A DNA stretch of 15,104 nucleotides, from NCBI GenBank assembly GCA_900555045.1, contig USJW01000116.1:1-15104 (forward strand). Direction: 5' to 3'. The position numbers were made by a program, and so were the translations under genes. Of the stretch, positions 1 through 6,582 are shown piece after piece. The notes under the pieces are model-generated. The model did not search any database, was not told the origin of the DNA, and saw only the letters and a list, made by a program, of their open reading frames with translations. The stretch comes from an uncultured Clostridium sp. GTDB lineage: Bacteria; Bacillota; Clostridia; Lachnospirales; Lachnospiraceae. The first letter of the stretch is position 1; every line of letters begins with the position of its first letter.

Positions 1-68
1 TTTTTTTTTTAATGATACGGCGACCACCGAGATCTACACTCTTTCCCTACACGACGCTCTTCCGATCT
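1..68 (+). other. Illumina P5 flow-cell oligo and TruSeq adapter (assembly contamination)
   Basis: Ten T's (1-10) are followed by the P5 sequence starting AATGATACGGCGACCACCGA at 11 and the read-1 primer sequence ending ACGACGCTCTTCCGATCT at 68. The T10 leader followed by P5 matches the oligo grafted on Illumina flow cells. Genome sequence begins at 69, in the middle of radA. A forward reading frame from 12 gives the well-known adapter peptide IRRPPRSTLFPYTTLFRS, and the reverse frame adds DRKSVV to the cut RadA. None of this is biological sequence. Confidence 0.98.
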
Positions 69-1042
69 AAGCTGGTCTCCGCCACCAGGGCCTGTACCTC
101 CAATAAAATCGGGCGCGTGCCCTCCAGCGAGCAGGCCACCACGGCCCCGCTGGCCTCCTCCGGCCGGCCGCTCAGCATGAACTCGGAGGGGTTCTCCACC
201 TCCACCAGCCCCTGCTCCGCCATCTCGAACACGCCGATCTCGTTGGTGGAGCCGAAGCGGTTCTTCACGCTGCGGAGAATCCGGTAGGACGCGTTTCTGT
301 CGCCCTCAAAGTACAGCACCGTGTCCACCATGTGCTCCAGCACCCTGGGGCCGGCCACCACGCCCTCCTTGGTCACATGGCCCACCACGAAGATGGCGAT
401 GCCCTGGGTCTTGGCGGTCTGCATCAGCATGCTGGTGGACTCCCTCACCTGGCTGACGCTGCCCGGCGCGGAGGACACCTCCTCCCGGTACATGGTCTGG
501 ATGGAGTCAATCACCACGATCTCCGGCTTCTCCGTCTCGATGGTCCGGTCAATCCGGTCCAGGTTGGTCTCGCACAGGAAGCGCAGGTCCCCGGTCACCT
601 CCCCGATGCGGTTGGCACGCATCTTGATCTGCTTAAGGGATTCCTCGCCCGATATGTAGAGCACCCGGTGCCCGTCCCCCGCCAGATGGCGGCAGACCTG
701 AAGCAGCAGCGTGGACTTTCCGATTCCCGGATCGCCGCCCACCAGCACCAGGGATCCGGCCACGATGCCGTCCCCCAGCACCCGGTCAAGCTCCTTAAAT
801 CTGGTGGTGATCCGGTCCTGCTCCTGAAGATCGATCTCGGACAGCAGAGAGGGCTTGGCTGAGGGGGCGGATATCCCCCTGCTCCCGGATCCCCCCGAGA
901 TACCGCCGGATTTGGGCGCCTTGGCTATCGGCTCCTCCACCATGGTGTTCCAGGACTTGCAGGCCGGGCACTGCCCCATCCACTTGCTGGACTCATATCC
1001 GCATTCACTGCAGAAAAACGCTGTTGTTCTCGCTTTTGCCAT
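69..1042 (-). CDS. radA: RadA/Sms DNA repair ATPase, 3' end cut off by adapter
   Basis: RadA is a RecA-like, DnaB-like ATPase that drives branch migration during homologous recombination and repair. About 325 genuine residues remain of a family length near 450. A C4 zinc finger is seen at C11, C14, C25 and C28. Walker A is GGDPGIGKST (102-111), Walker B is IVVIDS (175-180), and the RadA-specific KNRFG motif is at 260-264. The Lon-like C-terminal domain has begun (LLEVQALV) but is cut at base 69. The open frame continues to a stop at 47, but its last residues, DRKSVV, are adapter-encoded, and the Leu before them has its third base from the adapter. The start is supported by an AAGGAG about 11 bases upstream. 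radA is the usual last gene of the mcsA-mcsB-clpC cluster. An intrinsic terminator lies just upstream (1117-1140), so it may need its own promoter, though I see no convincing one. Confidence 0.97.
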
Positions 1043-1116
1043 CCTGTCTTTTTCTCCTTTTTATCGAAATAGTCCGCCAGCTTCGCCAGGGGCCAAATAA
1101 TTAATTCAACAACAAA

Positions 1117-1140
1117 GGCCGGAACGTCGCTGTTCCGGCC
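1117..1140 (-). terminator. Intrinsic terminator of the small gene upstream of radA
   Basis: A perfect 9-bp inverted repeat, GGCCGGAAC and GTTCCGGCC, has a 6-base loop. On the minus strand it is followed by TTTGTTGTTG, a broken U-tract. It lies 27 bases after the stop of the gene ending at 1168 and about 75 bases before the radA start. The interrupted T-run suggests partial rather than complete termination. Confidence 0.7.
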
Positions 1141-1167
1141 CTTCTGTCCGATCAATCTGTCGGGGAT

Positions 1168-1584
1168 TTACTGGCGCTTCACCGCGCGGACCTGTACGGA
1201 TTTTCCTTCCTCCAGCTCCACACTCACGCTCAGCTTGCCGCTCATATTGGTTTTCATGCTGCCCGCAGCAACGCCGTCCACAAAGACCTCGTAGTCTGTG
1301 TCGTTCTCCAGCTGCACCGTAATCTGTGCATCCCGGCTGCCTTCCACCAAAAACTCCACTTCCGTATCGGTTACCTTAAAGTGCTCTGCCGCCGTGCCCG
1401 GAACAGACTCATACACAAACATGTCATTGCGCTCCAGCTTGGTAATTTCATTGTAGGTTTTCACCTTGTATAAGTCGCCCTGGCACTCAAAATCCGATTT
1501 CTTCGCCTTTGCTCCCAATGTATAATTACCAAAACTGATGGTACCATCCTGCTCTGTGCGGATTAATTCTTCAATGACCGGCAT
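1168..1584 (-). CDS. Small beta-rich protein of unknown function between clpC and radA
   Basis: This 138-residue soluble protein begins MPVIEELIRTEQDGTISFGN. I chose the ATG at 1584 because CAGGAGGAT lies at good distance upstream. The same frame stays open to 1668, but that extension runs through a promoter-like region and has no ribosome site. No signal peptide or membrane segment is seen. The second half alternates hydrophobic and polar residues and looks like a beta-sandwich (for example ITVQLENDTDYEVFVDGVAA). Two cysteines at most are present, with no catalytic motif. From memory, similar short proteins in Lachnospiraceae are sometimes labelled endosialidase; nothing here shows sialidase activity, and no Asp-box repeats are visible. 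It follows clpC by 114 bases, has a TATAAT-like box upstream and its own terminator, so it may be a separate unit. The function is unknown. Confidence 0.85.
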   Translation of the reverse strand: MPVIEELIRTEQDGTISFGNYTLGAKAKKSDFECQGDLYKVKTYNEITKLERNDMFVYESVPGTAAEHFKVTDTEVEFLVEGSRDAQITVQLENDTDYEVFVDGVAAGSMKTNMSGKLSVSVELEEGKSVQVRAVKRQ

Positions 1585-1633
1585 TTTTCTTATCCTCCTG
1601 CTATTGTACTTAGCTAACCTTGTTGCTATTAAA

Positions 1634-1639
1634 ATTATA
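1634..1639 (-). promoter_or_regulatory. Possible promoter -10 box for the 1168-1584 gene
   Basis: On the minus strand a perfect TATAAT stands about 50 bases before the start at 1584, in an A/T-rich stretch between clpC and this gene. No good -35 hexamer is found 16-18 bases upstream, so this is tentative. A T7 run (1681-1687) just after the clpC stop is not preceded by a clear hairpin, so read-through from clpC is also possible. Confidence 0.4.
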
Positions 1640-1698
1640 CACCATATCCGCCCGCTTGGCCAGCACAACTTTGAGCCGGCAAAAAAATGCGGGGGGCT

Positions 1699-4221
1699 TT
1701 AGACGGTAGCATCAACCTTTTTCCGAGGCTTCGCGGCCGCTTTCTCTGTGCTCTTTGAGGGACTCTTTTTTCTGGCTGCGCGCACGGAGAAGGTCAGCGC
1801 GTCCGCAGAGGCTCCCACCTCCACCTTGCAGCCCTGCTTTATCAGGCCGTCCAGCATGGCCTCCGCCATCTTGTCCTCCAGCATGCTTTGGATGGTGCGG
1901 CGAAGCGGTCTGGCACCGTACTTTTCGTCGTACCCCTTGTCGATTAACAGCGCCTTGGCCTCCTCGCTCACGTTCAGGGTAACCCCAAGCTGCTCCTTGG
2001 CCCGCTTGGTGATTCCGCGCAGCATGATCTCCACGATCCCCTTCATGTGCTCCTTGTTCAGCTGATGGAACACGATAATCTCGTCGATCCGGTTTAAGAA
2101 CTCAGGCTTAAACAGGCGCTTGACCTCCTCCATCACACGGCCCTTCATGAAATCGTAGTCCGCCTTGGCGTCACTCGCCATGCCGAAGCCCAGCCGCTTG
2201 GGGGACACAATGTTCTCCGCCCCGGCGTTGCTCGTCATGATAATAATGGTGTTCTTAAAGTCAATTTTGCGGCCCTGGGCGTCGGTGATGTGGCCGTCGT
2301 CCAAAACCTGCAGGAGGATGTTGAACACATCCGGGTGGGCCTTCTCGATCTCGTCGAACAAGATCACGGAGTAGGGGTTGCGGCGCACCTTCTCGCTGAG
2401 CTGACCGCCCTCCTCGTAGCCCACATATCCTGGCGGGGACCCGATCATCTTGGAGACGCTGTGCTTCTCCATGTACTCGGACATGTCCACGCGGATCAGT
2501 GCGCTCTCGGTCCCGAACATGGCCTCGGACAACGTCTTTGACAGCTCCGTCTTTCCGACGCCCGTGGGGCCCAAAAACAGGAAGGAACCGATGGGGCGGC
2601 TGGGATCCTTTAAGCCCACGCGTCCTCTGCGGATGGCCTTGGAAACCGCGGTGACGGCCTCCTCCTGGCCCACCACGCGGCCGTGCAGGATGGATTCCAG
2701 GTTCCGCAGGCGCTCGGACTCCTCCTCCGCCAGCTTCTGAACCGGTATCTTGGTCCAGCCGGACACCACGCCCGCGATCTCGTTCTCCCCGACCACCAGC
2801 TTCTTGGTGTCCCGCTCGGACTGCCATTTATTCTGAATCTGCGCGATCTTGTCCCGCAGCTTCTGCTGCTTTTTCTTGATCTCCCCGGCTTCCTCGTAGG
2901 CCTCGCTCTTGATGGCGGCCTCCTTATCCTCCTCCAGGTCCTCGATCTGCTTTTCTAACTCCTTGATCTTCTCCGGCTTGGTGTAGTTGATTAACCTGGT
3001 CCGGGAGGACGCCTCGTCGATCAGGTCGATGGCCTTGTCGGGCAGGAACCGGTCGTTGATGTAGCGGCTGGAAAGCTTCACAGCGGCCTCCAGCGCCTCA
3101 TCGGTGATTTCCACCTTGTGATGCGCCTCGTAGCGGCTTCTGAGGCCCTTCAAGATTGCCAAGGATTCCTCCTCCGTGGGCTCATCCACCATGACCGGCT
3201 GGAAGCGGCGCTCCAGGGCGGAATCCTTCTCGATGTATTTGCGGTACTCGTTGATGGTTGTCGCGCCGATCAGCTGCAGCTCGCCTCTCGCCAGGGACGG
3301 CTTTAAAATGTTGGAGGCGTCCAAAGCCCCCTCCGCGCCGCCCGCGCCGATGATCGTGTGGATCTCATCGATGAACAGCAGCACGTCGCCGGAGTCGATC
3401 ACCTCGGAGATCACCTTTTTGATCCGCTCCTCGAACTCGCCGCGGTACTTGGAGCCGGCCACCATGCCGGACAGGTCCAGGGTCATGACCCGCTTATCCA
3501 TGATGGTCTCCGGCACATCGCCCAGCGCGATCATCTGGGCTAAGCCCTCCACCACAGCGGTCTTTCCGACGCCGGGTTCGCCGATCAGGCAGGGGTTATT
3601 TTTGGTGCGCCGGCTCAAAATCTGTACCAGGCGCTGGATCTCAGACTCGCGGCCGATCACCGGGTCCAGCTTGCCGTCCTTCGCCATCTGGGTTAGGTTC
3701 CGGCTGTATTCGTCCAGGGTCGGGGTCGCGTTGGTCCGCTTTCCCGTCCGTCCGCTCTGAAGGTCCTCCCGGTACGCGGGGGCGTCCTCGCCCATGGCCG
3801 ATAAAAGATCCACATAGAGCTTCTGCACGTTCACGCCAATGGTGTTTAACAGGCGGCTGGCCACGCAGTCGTTCTCCCGCAAAATGGAGATCAGGATGTG
3901 CTCCGTGCCGATCTGGTTGGCCTTAAAGCGCACCGCCTCCCGGTAGCTGTTCTCGATCACGCGCCTTGCTCTGGGCGTGTAGGCGTTCCGATCCGCCGTC
4001 TGAAGTGTGGGGTTGGGGGCGATCAGCTGGCTCACCAGGTCGATCACCCGGTTCTCCTCCACCCCGTTCTCCTCCAGGACCTTGGCCGCAACGCCGTTTC
4101 CTTCCTGAAGCAGGCCGATCAGCAGGTGCTCCGTCCCCACATACCCGTGGTTTAAGGACTCCGCCACGCTGACCGCGAGGCTCAGTGCCTCCCTCGCCTG
4201 CGGTGTATACTTGTCTGTCAT
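1699..4221 (-). CDS. clpC: ClpC, AAA+ unfoldase of the ClpCP protease
   Basis: ClpC is a hexameric AAA+ chaperone that unfolds proteins, including arginine-phosphorylated ones, and feeds them to ClpP. The 840 residues show the full order of parts. The two Clp N-terminal repeats are at 1-145. AAA-1 has Walker A GEPGVGKT (214-221) and Walker B LLFIDE (281-286). The middle domain holds a UVR-like coiled coil (about 425-460), typical of ClpC rather than ClpB. AAA-2 has Walker A GPTGVGKT (551-558) and Walker B VILFDE (619-624). The LGF tripeptide at 677-679 matches the ClpP-binding loop. A Lys/Ala-rich tail follows at about 816-840. The start is supported by AGGAGG upstream. mcsB ends 18 bases before it, so the two are almost surely co-transcribed. 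Confidence 0.98.
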   Translation of the reverse strand: MTDKYTPQAREALSLAVSVAESLNHGYVGTEHLLIGLLQEGNGVAAKVLEENGVEENRVIDLVSQLIAPNPTLQTADRNAYTPRARRVIENSYREAVRFKANQIGTEHILISILRENDCVASRLLNTIGVNVQKLYVDLLSAMGEDAPAYREDLQSGRTGKRTNATPTLDEYSRNLTQMAKDGKLDPVIGRESEIQRLVQILSRRTKNNPCLIGEPGVGKTAVVEGLAQMIALGDVPETIMDKRVMTLDLSGMVAGSKYRGEFEERIKKVISEVIDSGDVLLFIDEIHTIIGAGGAEGALDASNILKPSLARGELQLIGATTINEYRKYIEKDSALERRFQPVMVDEPTEEESLAILKGLRSRYEAHHKVEITDEALEAAVKLSSRYINDRFLPDKAIDLIDEASSRTRLINYTKPEKIKELEKQIEDLEEDKEAAIKSEAYEEAGEIKKKQQKLRDKIAQIQNKWQSERDTKKLVVGENEIAGVVSGWTKIPVQKLAEEESERLRNLESILHGRVVGQEEAVTAVSKAIRRGRVGLKDPSRPIGSFLFLGPTGVGKTELSKTLSEAMFGTESALIRVDMSEYMEKHSVSKMIGSPPGYVGYEEGGQLSEKVRRNPYSVILFDEIEKAHPDVFNILLQVLDDGHITDAQGRKIDFKNTIIIMTSNAGAENIVSPKRLGFGMASDAKADYDFMKGRVMEEVKRLFKPEFLNRIDEIIVFHQLNKEHMKGIVEIMLRGITKRAKEQLGVTLNVSEEAKALLIDKGYDEKYGARPLRRTIQSMLEDKMAEAMLDGLIKQGCKVEVGASADALTFSVRAARKKSPSKSTEKAAAKPRKKVDATV

Positions 4222-4239
4222 GTCGTCTGTTCCTCCTGA

Positions 4240-5280
4240 CTAATTCACTGCAATTTCCGGGAGACGTTCCCGGATGTAGGCCGCCCTGGCCTCATCCAGC
4301 TCCTCCTTCTCGAGGGGCCGGTCCGCGCTGCTGCGCAGGTTTGCCGGCTTGATCCCGATCATGCTGCTGTAGATGCAGCACGGCTTTTCAAATTTAAGCA
4401 ACCCGTCGGTCTCCCCGGACATCATCTGGGACAAAAAGACCCTGGCATCCTTCTCGGAGATCTTCCGGGCATATTTTAACACCCCGTAGGACTTCCACGC
4501 CTCATCCTCCCGCTCCAGGCGCTGGGAATTGAGCGCCGCCCGCCGCACCCGCTGCTCCTGGTTGCTGAGCTGGACCGCCGCCTTGGTCACCAGATCGATG
4601 ATCTCCCGCTCCGATTGACCCAGCGTCCGCTGGTTGGAGACCTCATAGAGGCTGCCGTAGTTGTCGCTCCCCTCCCCGTAGAGTCCCCGGATTGCCGTCC
4701 CGAAGCGGCTCATGTCCGCCACGATGCTCTGGAACTTGCGCACCTGGGACAGCACCGGCAGATGCAGGACGGCGCAGGCTCTGAGACCCGTGCCCACGTT
4801 GGTGGGGAAGGACGTCAGATAGCCGTACTTGTCGTCGTACGCGTAGGAAAAGCGCTCGTTGACATAGTCGTCCATCCGGTCCGCGCGGCTCCAGAGCTCA
4901 TCCAGGCAGAGCCCGGGCGCCAGAACCTGCATGCGGATGTGGTCGTCTCCGCCCAGAATCAGGCTGGAGGACTCATCCTCCGACAGAAGTAACGCCGCCG
5001 GCTCCCGCTTATCCACGGTGGCAGAGTTTAAAATCCGCCGCTCCCGCAGCGCCGCCCGCTCCAGATCCTTTATCTGGTTTAAATCCCGGCACGTGTAGAC
5101 GTGGCCGTCCAGCTCTCCGATCTCCTTTAAGCCTTCCTTCAGGCGGTCCACTAACTCCCGGCTTAAGGCCGTGTCAAGCTTGCCCGGGAACACGTATTCA
5201 TCCCAGTTTCTCGCCAGCCGCACCCGGCTGTATACCACGTTGGAGCCGGCACAGTCCGTCTGTTCAAACCATCTACTCAT
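4240..5280 (-). CDS. mcsB: McsB-type protein-arginine kinase homologue with altered motifs
   Basis: McsB is a phosphagen-kinase-fold enzyme that phosphorylates arginines on proteins to mark them for ClpCP. The 346 residues align with the family over their full length. SRVRLARN is at 18-25, TNVGTGLRA at 160-168, GLYGEGS at 199-205 (with the family's key Glu, here E203), and SYGVLKYAR near 264-272. Three motif positions are unusual. The NEEDH loop reads GGDDH (110-114). The site of the reactive cysteine, normally TSCPTNVGTG or similar, has Phe158. The C-terminal phosphoarginine-binding motif RDxxRA reads LDEARA (328-333). The gene overlaps mcsA by 8 bases, so the two are translationally coupled. 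The family call is firm; kinase activity is uncertain. Confidence 0.95.
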   Translation of the reverse strand: MSRWFEQTDCAGSNVVYSRVRLARNWDEYVFPGKLDTALSRELVDRLKEGLKEIGELDGHVYTCRDLNQIKDLERAALRERRILNSATVDKREPAALLLSEDESSSLILGGDDHIRMQVLAPGLCLDELWSRADRMDDYVNERFSYAYDDKYGYLTSFPTNVGTGLRACAVLHLPVLSQVRKFQSIVADMSRFGTAIRGLYGEGSDNYGSLYEVSNQRTLGQSEREIIDLVTKAAVQLSNQEQRVRRAALNSQRLEREDEAWKSYGVLKYARKISEKDARVFLSQMMSGETDGLLKFEKPCCIYSSMIGIKPANLRSSADRPLEKEELDEARAAYIRERLPEIAVN

Positions 5281-5878
5281 GCTCCTCTTTCCTCTCTTTC
5301 AGCGCTCTGATCTCATCCCGGTAACGGGCCGCCAGCTCGTACTCCTCCTGGCGGATCGCCTCCTTTAAGCGGGCGTCCAACGCCAGAATCTGTTCCTCCG
5401 GGCTCTCCGGGTCCGGCAGATCCCCCGCGGCGGACATGGTCTCTGTCCCGTCCGCAGCGCCGGTCATCTTCCCGTCCCCGTGCTCGCGCTCAAAGCGGCT
5501 CTTAAACTTCGGCTGCTTTCCCTTGTGGTTCTCGCTGCCCTGCAGCTGTTTCATCTTGTCGTTTATCAGCAGGTCAAACACGCCGTAGCAGTCCGGACAG
5601 CCGAACCGGCTGTTCTCCACGAAATCCTCAAAGCTGGTGCCGCAGGTGGGGCAAACCACCCGCGCCCGCTCGTCGGTCTCCTCCTCATAATCTCCGATTC
5701 CAAGAAGCCCTGAGAGCAGACGCCCAAGCGGAAACTCACCGTCCAACAGAGCGGTGTACTGGCCCAAATCCAGCTCCTTGGCACACTGGGAACAGAGGTT
5801 GTGCTCCGTCTTTATGCCATTGACAATCTCCGTGTACTTGATATTGGCCTCCCGGATTTTACATCTCTCACATAGCAT
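5273..5878 (-). CDS. mcsA: McsA, zinc-finger/UVR adaptor and activator of McsB
   Basis: McsA binds and activates the McsB kinase and helps control ClpC and, in many Firmicutes, CtsR. The 201 residues contain two CxxC pairs at C3/C6 and C29/C32, two more at C76/C79 and C94/C97, and a C-terminal UVR motif at about 163-198 (ALDARLKEAIRQEEYELAAR). The Gly/Asp-rich stretch at 133-160 looks like a flexible linker. The start is supported by GGAGG 6-7 bases upstream. It is the first clp gene after the GntR regulator, with an 87-base gap that holds G/C-rich inverted repeats but no convincing promoter. This suggests co-transcription with the regulator. Confidence 0.96.
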   Translation of the reverse strand: MLCERCKIREANIKYTEIVNGIKTEHNLCSQCAKELDLGQYTALLDGEFPLGRLLSGLLGIGDYEEETDERARVVCPTCGTSFEDFVENSRFGCPDCYGVFDLLINDKMKQLQGSENHKGKQPKFKSRFEREHGDGKMTGAADGTETMSAAGDLPDPESPEEQILALDARLKEAIRQEEYELAARYRDEIRALKERKEEHE

Positions 5879-5932
5879 ATGAATCCTCCATCTTTTTGCA
5901 GGTGCTCTTTGTCCAATTGGTTATGTGTATTC

Positions 5933-5979
5933 AGGCGCAGCGCAGTTTATGCGCAGCCGGCGCTCTCACTCCTGCGCCT
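5933..5979 (-). other. G/C-rich inverted repeats at the gntR-mcsA junction
   Basis: AGGCGCAG (5933-5940) pairs with CTGCGCCT (5972-5979), and inside it GCGCA (5940-5944) pairs with TGCGC (5950-5954). The structure covers the gntR stop codon. There is no T-run after it on the minus strand, so it is not a standard terminator. It could be an RNA-stability or processing element, or chance in G/C-rich DNA. Confidence 0.35.
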
Positions 5980-6373
5980 CATCCTCATCACAATCCGGAT
6001 TTCCTCTGGTGTAGGTATCGTATATCATATCCACCAGCTGATGCACCTCGCTGCGGCTGATTCCCCTGCAGATCCCGCAGGCCAGCACCACGTCCAGGTT
6101 CTGCCGCATCTCCTCCATGGCCTGTATCTTGTCCACGTCGAGCGAAACCACCGCGCCCTTTCTCCGGTCCAGCTTGACAAAGCCCTCCTGGCGCAGCACC
6201 GAATACGCCTTGTTCACCGTGTGCATGTTGATTCCCACAACCTCGGCCATCTGGCGCACAGACGGAAGGGTATCCCCCTCCCGGATCCGGTCCGTGGCGA
6301 TTCCCATGATAATCTGATTGCGCAGCTGTATATAGATTGCCTCATCGCTGTTAAAGTCGATCTTCAATACCAT
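5966..6373 (-). CDS. GntR-family (YtrA-type) transcriptional regulator in the ctsR position
   Basis: This small 135-residue DNA-binding repressor has a GntR winged helix-turn-helix at about 10-75, with the signature LPSVRQMAEVVGINMHTVNK (36-55), followed by a short all-helical tail of the YtrA type rather than a large ligand domain. The tail contains CGIC (99-102) and ends in an acidic run. The start is uncertain by one codon: ATG at 6376 and 6373 are adjacent, and the GGTGG site is better spaced for 6373. The frame stays open upstream, but that extension crosses the promoter and is not credible. YtrA-type regulators usually sit with ABC transporters; here the next genes are mcsA-mcsB-clpC, where CtsR is normally found. 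A perfect inverted repeat in the leader suggests autoregulation. Confidence 0.93.
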   Translation of the reverse strand: MVLKIDFNSDEAIYIQLRNQIIMGIATDRIREGDTLPSVRQMAEVVGINMHTVNKAYSVLRQEGFVKLDRRKGAVVSLDVDKIQAMEEMRQNLDVVLACGICRGISRSEVHQLVDMIYDTYTRGNPDCDEDEAQE

Positions 6374-6397
6374 CATGCCACCATCTTTCGTTATATC

Positions 6398-6418
6398 TGT
6401 TATACAAGCATTATAACA
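6398..6418 (-). promoter_or_regulatory. Inverted-repeat operator, probable GntR-family binding site
   Basis: Two perfect 7-bp arms, TGTTATA and TATAACA, are separated by CAAGCAT. The A/T-rich dyad is 25-45 bases before the regulator's start codon. It overlaps a TATAAT and lies just after the -10 box of the predicted promoter. The size and form fit operators of YtrA-type GntR regulators. It does not resemble the CtsR heptad direct repeat. Confidence 0.65.
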
Positions 6419-6433
6419 CTGCCCGCTACCATA

Positions 6434-6462
6434 ACTATAGCAAGTTGCTCTTAGTTCGTCAA
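6434..6462 (-). promoter_or_regulatory. Sigma-A promoter of the gntR-mcsA-mcsB-clpC unit
   Basis: On the minus strand a -35 box TTGACG (6457-6462) and a -10 box TATAGT (6434-6439) have a 17-base spacer. Transcription would begin near 6427, just before the inverted repeat at 6398-6418, so a bound repressor would block early elongation or polymerase binding. A second TATAAT (6410-6415) lies inside the inverted repeat but has no matching -35 box. Confidence 0.65.
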
Positions 6463-6547
6463 GTGGAACTTTCATCCGGCTTTCCGGAGCTTTCCTGCCG
6501 CTTTTATCGTCCCCCGCCCCAATGTCTGGCATGCTCAGCCAAAAATA

Positions 6548-6574
6548 CCGCAGCCGGTTTTTCGCCGGCTGCGG
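6548..6574 (-). terminator. Intrinsic terminator after the cohesin-domain gene
   Basis: A perfect 10-bp stem (CCGCAGCCGG and CCGGCTGCGG) with a 7-base loop is followed on the minus strand by TATTTTTGG. It begins 9 bases after the stop at 6583. It separates the envelope genes from the regulator and clp genes. Confidence 0.88.
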
Positions 6575-6582
6575 CATCTCGA

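Noticed and set aside
1..10. Poly-T run as a biological terminator or poly-A tail remnant
   Set aside because: It directly precedes the P5 sequence and matches the T10 linker of the flow-cell oligo.
1585..1668. A 28-residue N-terminal extension of the small unknown protein
   Set aside because: It runs through the promoter-like region and the strong ribosome site that serves the ATG at 1584.
2261..3760. Long alternative frames on both strands inside clpC
   Set aside because: The ClpC frame is fully explained by conserved domains; the others lack ribosome sites and show scrambled composition.
5879..5965. CtsR operator before mcsA
   Set aside because: No GGTCAAA-type direct heptad repeats are present in this gap or in the gntR leader.
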